A stretch of DNA of 13,672 bases from the NCBI GenBank assembly GCA_003649085.1, contig QMQV01000041.1, positions 1-13,672 of the forward strand. The letters run 5' to 3'. A program made the position numbers and the translations under genes. Under the pieces are notes generated by a model. It was not told where the DNA came from. It saw only the letters and a program-made list of their open reading frames with translations, and did not search any database. Numbering within the stretch: the stretch's first letter is position 1; every line of letters starts with the position of its first letter. Shown here in pieces: positions 11,544-13,672 of this stretch. The DNA comes from Thermoproteota archaeon (GTDB taxonomy: Archaea; Thermoproteota; Methanomethylicia; Methanomethylicales; B66-G16).

Positions 11544-12061
11544 TATTCCCTGCCTTTTCTAGCATATTCTCCTCGATTAAATGGGTGTTTGATCTTCTTC
11601 ATTTCAGTCACTAAGTCGGCTATCTCAATAAACTCCTTTGGAGCGTATCTTCCAGTGAGAACGATTACCATGTCGTCTGAGGCTTCTTTAATGACATCTA
11701 ACACGTCTTTGACACTTATTAAGCCGTAGAAAACCGCTAAATTTACCTCATCTAATATGAGGACATCTGGTTTTAGCTGCAAAACTTGTTTAGCAAACTC
11801 TATTCCCTTCTTTGCTAGTTCGTAGTCTGCTTGCTCAGGGAACCTCGGGCTTACAAATTCCTCTCTACCGAATTGATATACCTCTAAGTTTGGAGAGAGC
11901 TTTTCTTTTACTCTGTATTCTCCGACATCTTTACGCCCCTTTAAGAACTGGATGACGACGACTCTTTGCCCATGACCAATAGCTCTTAGAGCCAAGCCAA
12001 AGGCAGCTAGCGTTTTACCCTCTCCTTCGCCTGTATAGACGCGTACATGTGGTTTTCCCAA
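11540..12061 (-). CDS. cobA: Cob(I)alamin adenosyltransferase, CobA/BtuR type
   Basis: 173 residues. It transfers the 5'-deoxyadenosyl group of ATP to reduced corrinoid, making adenosylcobalamin. The P-loop is TGEGEGKT (10-17), close to the family TGNGKGKT; the Asn and first Lys are both Glu here, a departure to note. Further family marks are VVVIQFLKG (34-42), LILDEVN (101-107), LTGRYAP (135-141), VTEMKKIKHPF (151-161) and the C-terminal YARKGREY. The start is TTG at 12061 with GTGGTG a few bases upstream. It lies 12 bases after the class II ribonucleotide reductase gene, whose cofactor it makes, so the two form an operon. Its stop overlaps that of nth on the other strand. Confidence 0.92.
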   Translation of the reverse strand: MGKPHVRVYTGEGEGKTLAAFGLALRAIGHGQRVVVIQFLKGRKDVGEYRVKEKLSPNLEVYQFGREEFVSPRFPEQADYELAKKGIEFAKQVLQLKPDVLILDEVNLAVFYGLISVKDVLDVIKEASDDMVIVLTGRYAPKEFIEIADLVTEMKKIKHPFNRGEYARKGREY

Positions 12062-12073
12062 GCTACACCACTT

Positions 12074-13672
12074 TTACTCACATTTACCTGTTGGGCAAGC
12101 TTTTAGGTATTCCGAGCTCTCTAAAGCTGCTTCTTCAGGCTCAACTGCTACGTATAGGACCTGTTTTGGCTTGCTACCATATCTGTAAACTGTTATGCCT
12201 TTGCATTTCAGCTGGTAAGCTAGCTTAAACGCCCTCCTAACATCATCTAATGTGGCTGTTTCACGTAAGTTAATGGTCTTGGCAACTGCGTTATCAACGT
12301 ATTTTTGGAAGGCAGCTTGCATTCTAACATGCCATTCTGGGTCTATGTCTAAAGCTGTTACGAAAAGCTCCTTGACATCTTCAGGTATTCCGCTGACTTT
12401 TTGCAGGGAACCTGCTTTGACAATTTTCGTTAACAGATCTTTACTGTAGAAGCCTCTTTCAATAGCTACTTTCTCAAATAGGTGGTTTACTTCAAAAAGC
12501 CGTGTCCCCTCTAAGACTTCTCTAACGTAGACTACTGAGAATAGGGGTTCTATGCTGCTAGTGGTATTCGCTATGATACTTATCGTACCTGTTGGGGCTA
12601 TTGACGTCGTAGTGGCATTTCTAAGCTTTGAAAAGCCCATCTTAGGCCATATGCTTTCTTCGAAAGTCTTGAAAACCCCTCTTTTCTCAGCAAGCTCTGC
12701 AGATGCTTCCTTGCTAACCTTAGCTATGAAGCTCATAATTTTTTCAGCGAAGTTTAGAGCTTCGTTAGAGTTGTATGGTATGCCCAGCTTGATTAACATC
12801 TCGGCGAAGCCCATGACACCTAGACCTATCTTTCTATTGAGCTTAGTCATGTACTCAATTTGAGGTAGTGGGTATTTGTTCACATCGATTACGTTATCTA
12901 AGAAGTGCACAGCTATCCTAACTACCCTGTCAAGCTTATCCCAGTCAACATCTCCGTTCCTAACCATTTTTGATAGGTTTACTGAGCCGAGGTTGCACGA
13001 CTCAAATGGAAGTAATGGCACTTCTCCACAGGGGTTTGTGCTCTCAATTGTTCCTAAGCTTGGTGTGGGGTTTTTGCGGTTAATTTCATCTATGAAAAGA
13101 AGCCCTGGGTCGCCTGTTCTCCAAGCGTTTTCAACCATTAGCTCGAAGACGTCTCTCGCGTTTAGCCTATTAACTACCTCTCCATTCCTAGGATTCACTA
13201 AGTCGTAGTCTTCTCCTTTTTCGACAGCTTCCATAAACTCGTCAGTTACAGCTACGGATATGTTAAAGTTTGTTAATACCCCTGGCTTAGACTTCGCTGT
13301 TATGAACTCTATGATATCTGGATGTGTTACATGTAATACGCCCATGTTAGCTCCTCTACGCTTGCCTCCTTGCTTTATTATCTCAGTAGCAACGTCGAAG
13401 ATCTTCATGAATGATACGGGACCTGAAGCTACACCCATCGTAGACTTCACGACATCTCCCTTCGGCCTTAATCTCGAAAATGAGAAGCCAGTACCACCGC
13501 CGGATTTGTGGACTATTGCCATGTACTTAAGCGCGTCGAAAATACCTTCTATTGAATCTTCGACAGGTATAACGAAGCAAGCTGAAAGTTGCCCGATTTC
13601 TGTTCCAGCGTTCATTAGGGTGGGAGAGTTTGGCAAGAACTCAAGTTTTTTCATCACCTCGAAAAAGGACTC
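12074..13672 (-). CDS. nrdJ: Class II (adenosylcobalamin-dependent) ribonucleotide reductase, N-terminal part missing
   Basis: 532 residues are visible; the frame is open to the right edge, so the start and the N-terminal region lie outside. It reduces ribonucleotides to deoxyribonucleotides by a thiyl radical generated from adenosylcobalamin. Counting from the first visible codon, FLPNSPTLMNAG is near the start and C32 (QLSACFV) is the first redox Cys. N213-P-C215-G-E217 is the radical site (NPCGE) and C226 (FESCNLGSVNLS) the second redox Cys, eleven residues after the radical Cys as in class II enzymes. IAPTGTISIIANTTSSIEP is the phosphate-binding loop. The C-terminus ends ACPTGKCE, a C-x4-C pair that can pass electrons to the active site; this tail is short, without the longer zinc-binding C-terminal extension seen in some relatives. 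cobA follows 12 bases downstream. Confidence 0.95.
   Translation of the reverse strand, partial: ESFFEVMKKLEFLPNSPTLMNAGTEIGQLSACFVIPVEDSIEGIFDALKYMAIVHKSGGGTGFSFSRLRPKGDVVKSTMGVASGPVSFMKIFDVATEIIKQGGKRRGANMGVLHVTHPDIIEFITAKSKPGVLTNFNISVAVTDEFMEAVEKGEDYDLVNPRNGEVVNRLNARDVFELMVENAWRTGDPGLLFIDEINRKNPTPSLGTIESTNPCGEVPLLPFESCNLGSVNLSKMVRNGDVDWDKLDRVVRIAVHFLDNVIDVNKYPLPQIEYMTKLNRKIGLGVMGFAEMLIKLGIPYNSNEALNFAEKIMSFIAKVSKEASAELAEKRGVFKTFEESIWPKMGFSKLRNATTTSIAPTGTISIIANTTSSIEPLFSVVYVREVLEGTRLFEVNHLFEKVAIERGFYSKDLLTKIVKAGSLQKVSGIPEDVKELFVTALDIDPEWHVRMQAAFQKYVDNAVAKTINLRETATLDDVRRAFKLAYQLKCKGITVYRYGSKPKQVLYVAVEPEEAALESSEYLKACPTGKCE

Noticed and set aside
12252..13208. Plus-strand ORFs opposite the ribonucleotide reductase
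   Set aside because: Antisense shadows of a strongly conserved enzyme, with serine/threonine-rich low-quality translations.
1..13672. CRISPR arrays, insertion sequences, attachment sites
   Set aside because: No regularly spaced repeats, transposase-like ORFs or flanking direct repeats are visible; apart from VapBC, the window looks like ordinary chromosome.

Overview
The window reads as a piece of an archaeal chromosome, most likely from a thermophilic member of the TACK/Thermoproteota side. Reasons: an archaeal-type geranylgeranyl reductase, an archaeal TmcA, stand-alone RAM-domain proteins, a VapBC pair, AT-rich TATA-like boxes 25-40 bases before starts, and proteins rich in Lys, Glu and Arg. 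The lineage is an inference; no rRNA or tRNA is present to fix it. Coding density is very high, no gene-free stretch exceeds about 230 bases, and TTG starts are unusually common.

Left part (1-4838, all minus strand). Read in the direction of transcription: a conserved 227-residue protein I do not recognise; two adjacent RAM-only proteins (the ligand-binding domain of Lrp/AsnC without its DNA-binding half); an overlapping VapB-VapC pair; then a tightly overlapped unit of a winged-helix regulator, a 37-residue one-helix membrane protein and a sodium:solute symporter; and finally a geranylgeranyl-reductase-family flavoprotein cut by the left edge.

Middle part (4978-11543, all plus strand). TmcA, the tRNA N4-acetylcytidine synthase, overlaps an ASCH-domain protein carrying the K-T-x-T-I-R motif of the bacterial N4-acetylcytidine amidohydrolase YqfB. 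Then comes the most interesting block: a short SMC-family ATPase with no visible hinge, a kleisin-like protein and a tandem winged-helix (kite) protein, each overlapping the next by 23 bases, followed one base later by endonuclease III. In my reading the ATPase heads look like Smc5, the C-terminus of the kleisin like Nse4, and the kite protein like Nse3/MAGE. This would make it a minimal, three-gene, archaeal relative of the eukaryotic SMC5/6 complex, genetically tied to base excision repair.

Right part (11540-13672, minus strand). A class II (adenosylcobalamin-dependent) ribonucleotide reductase, cut by the right edge, is followed 12 bases later by CobA/BtuR, the enzyme that makes its cofactor. 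This unit converges on endonuclease III so tightly that the two stop codons share one CTAG.
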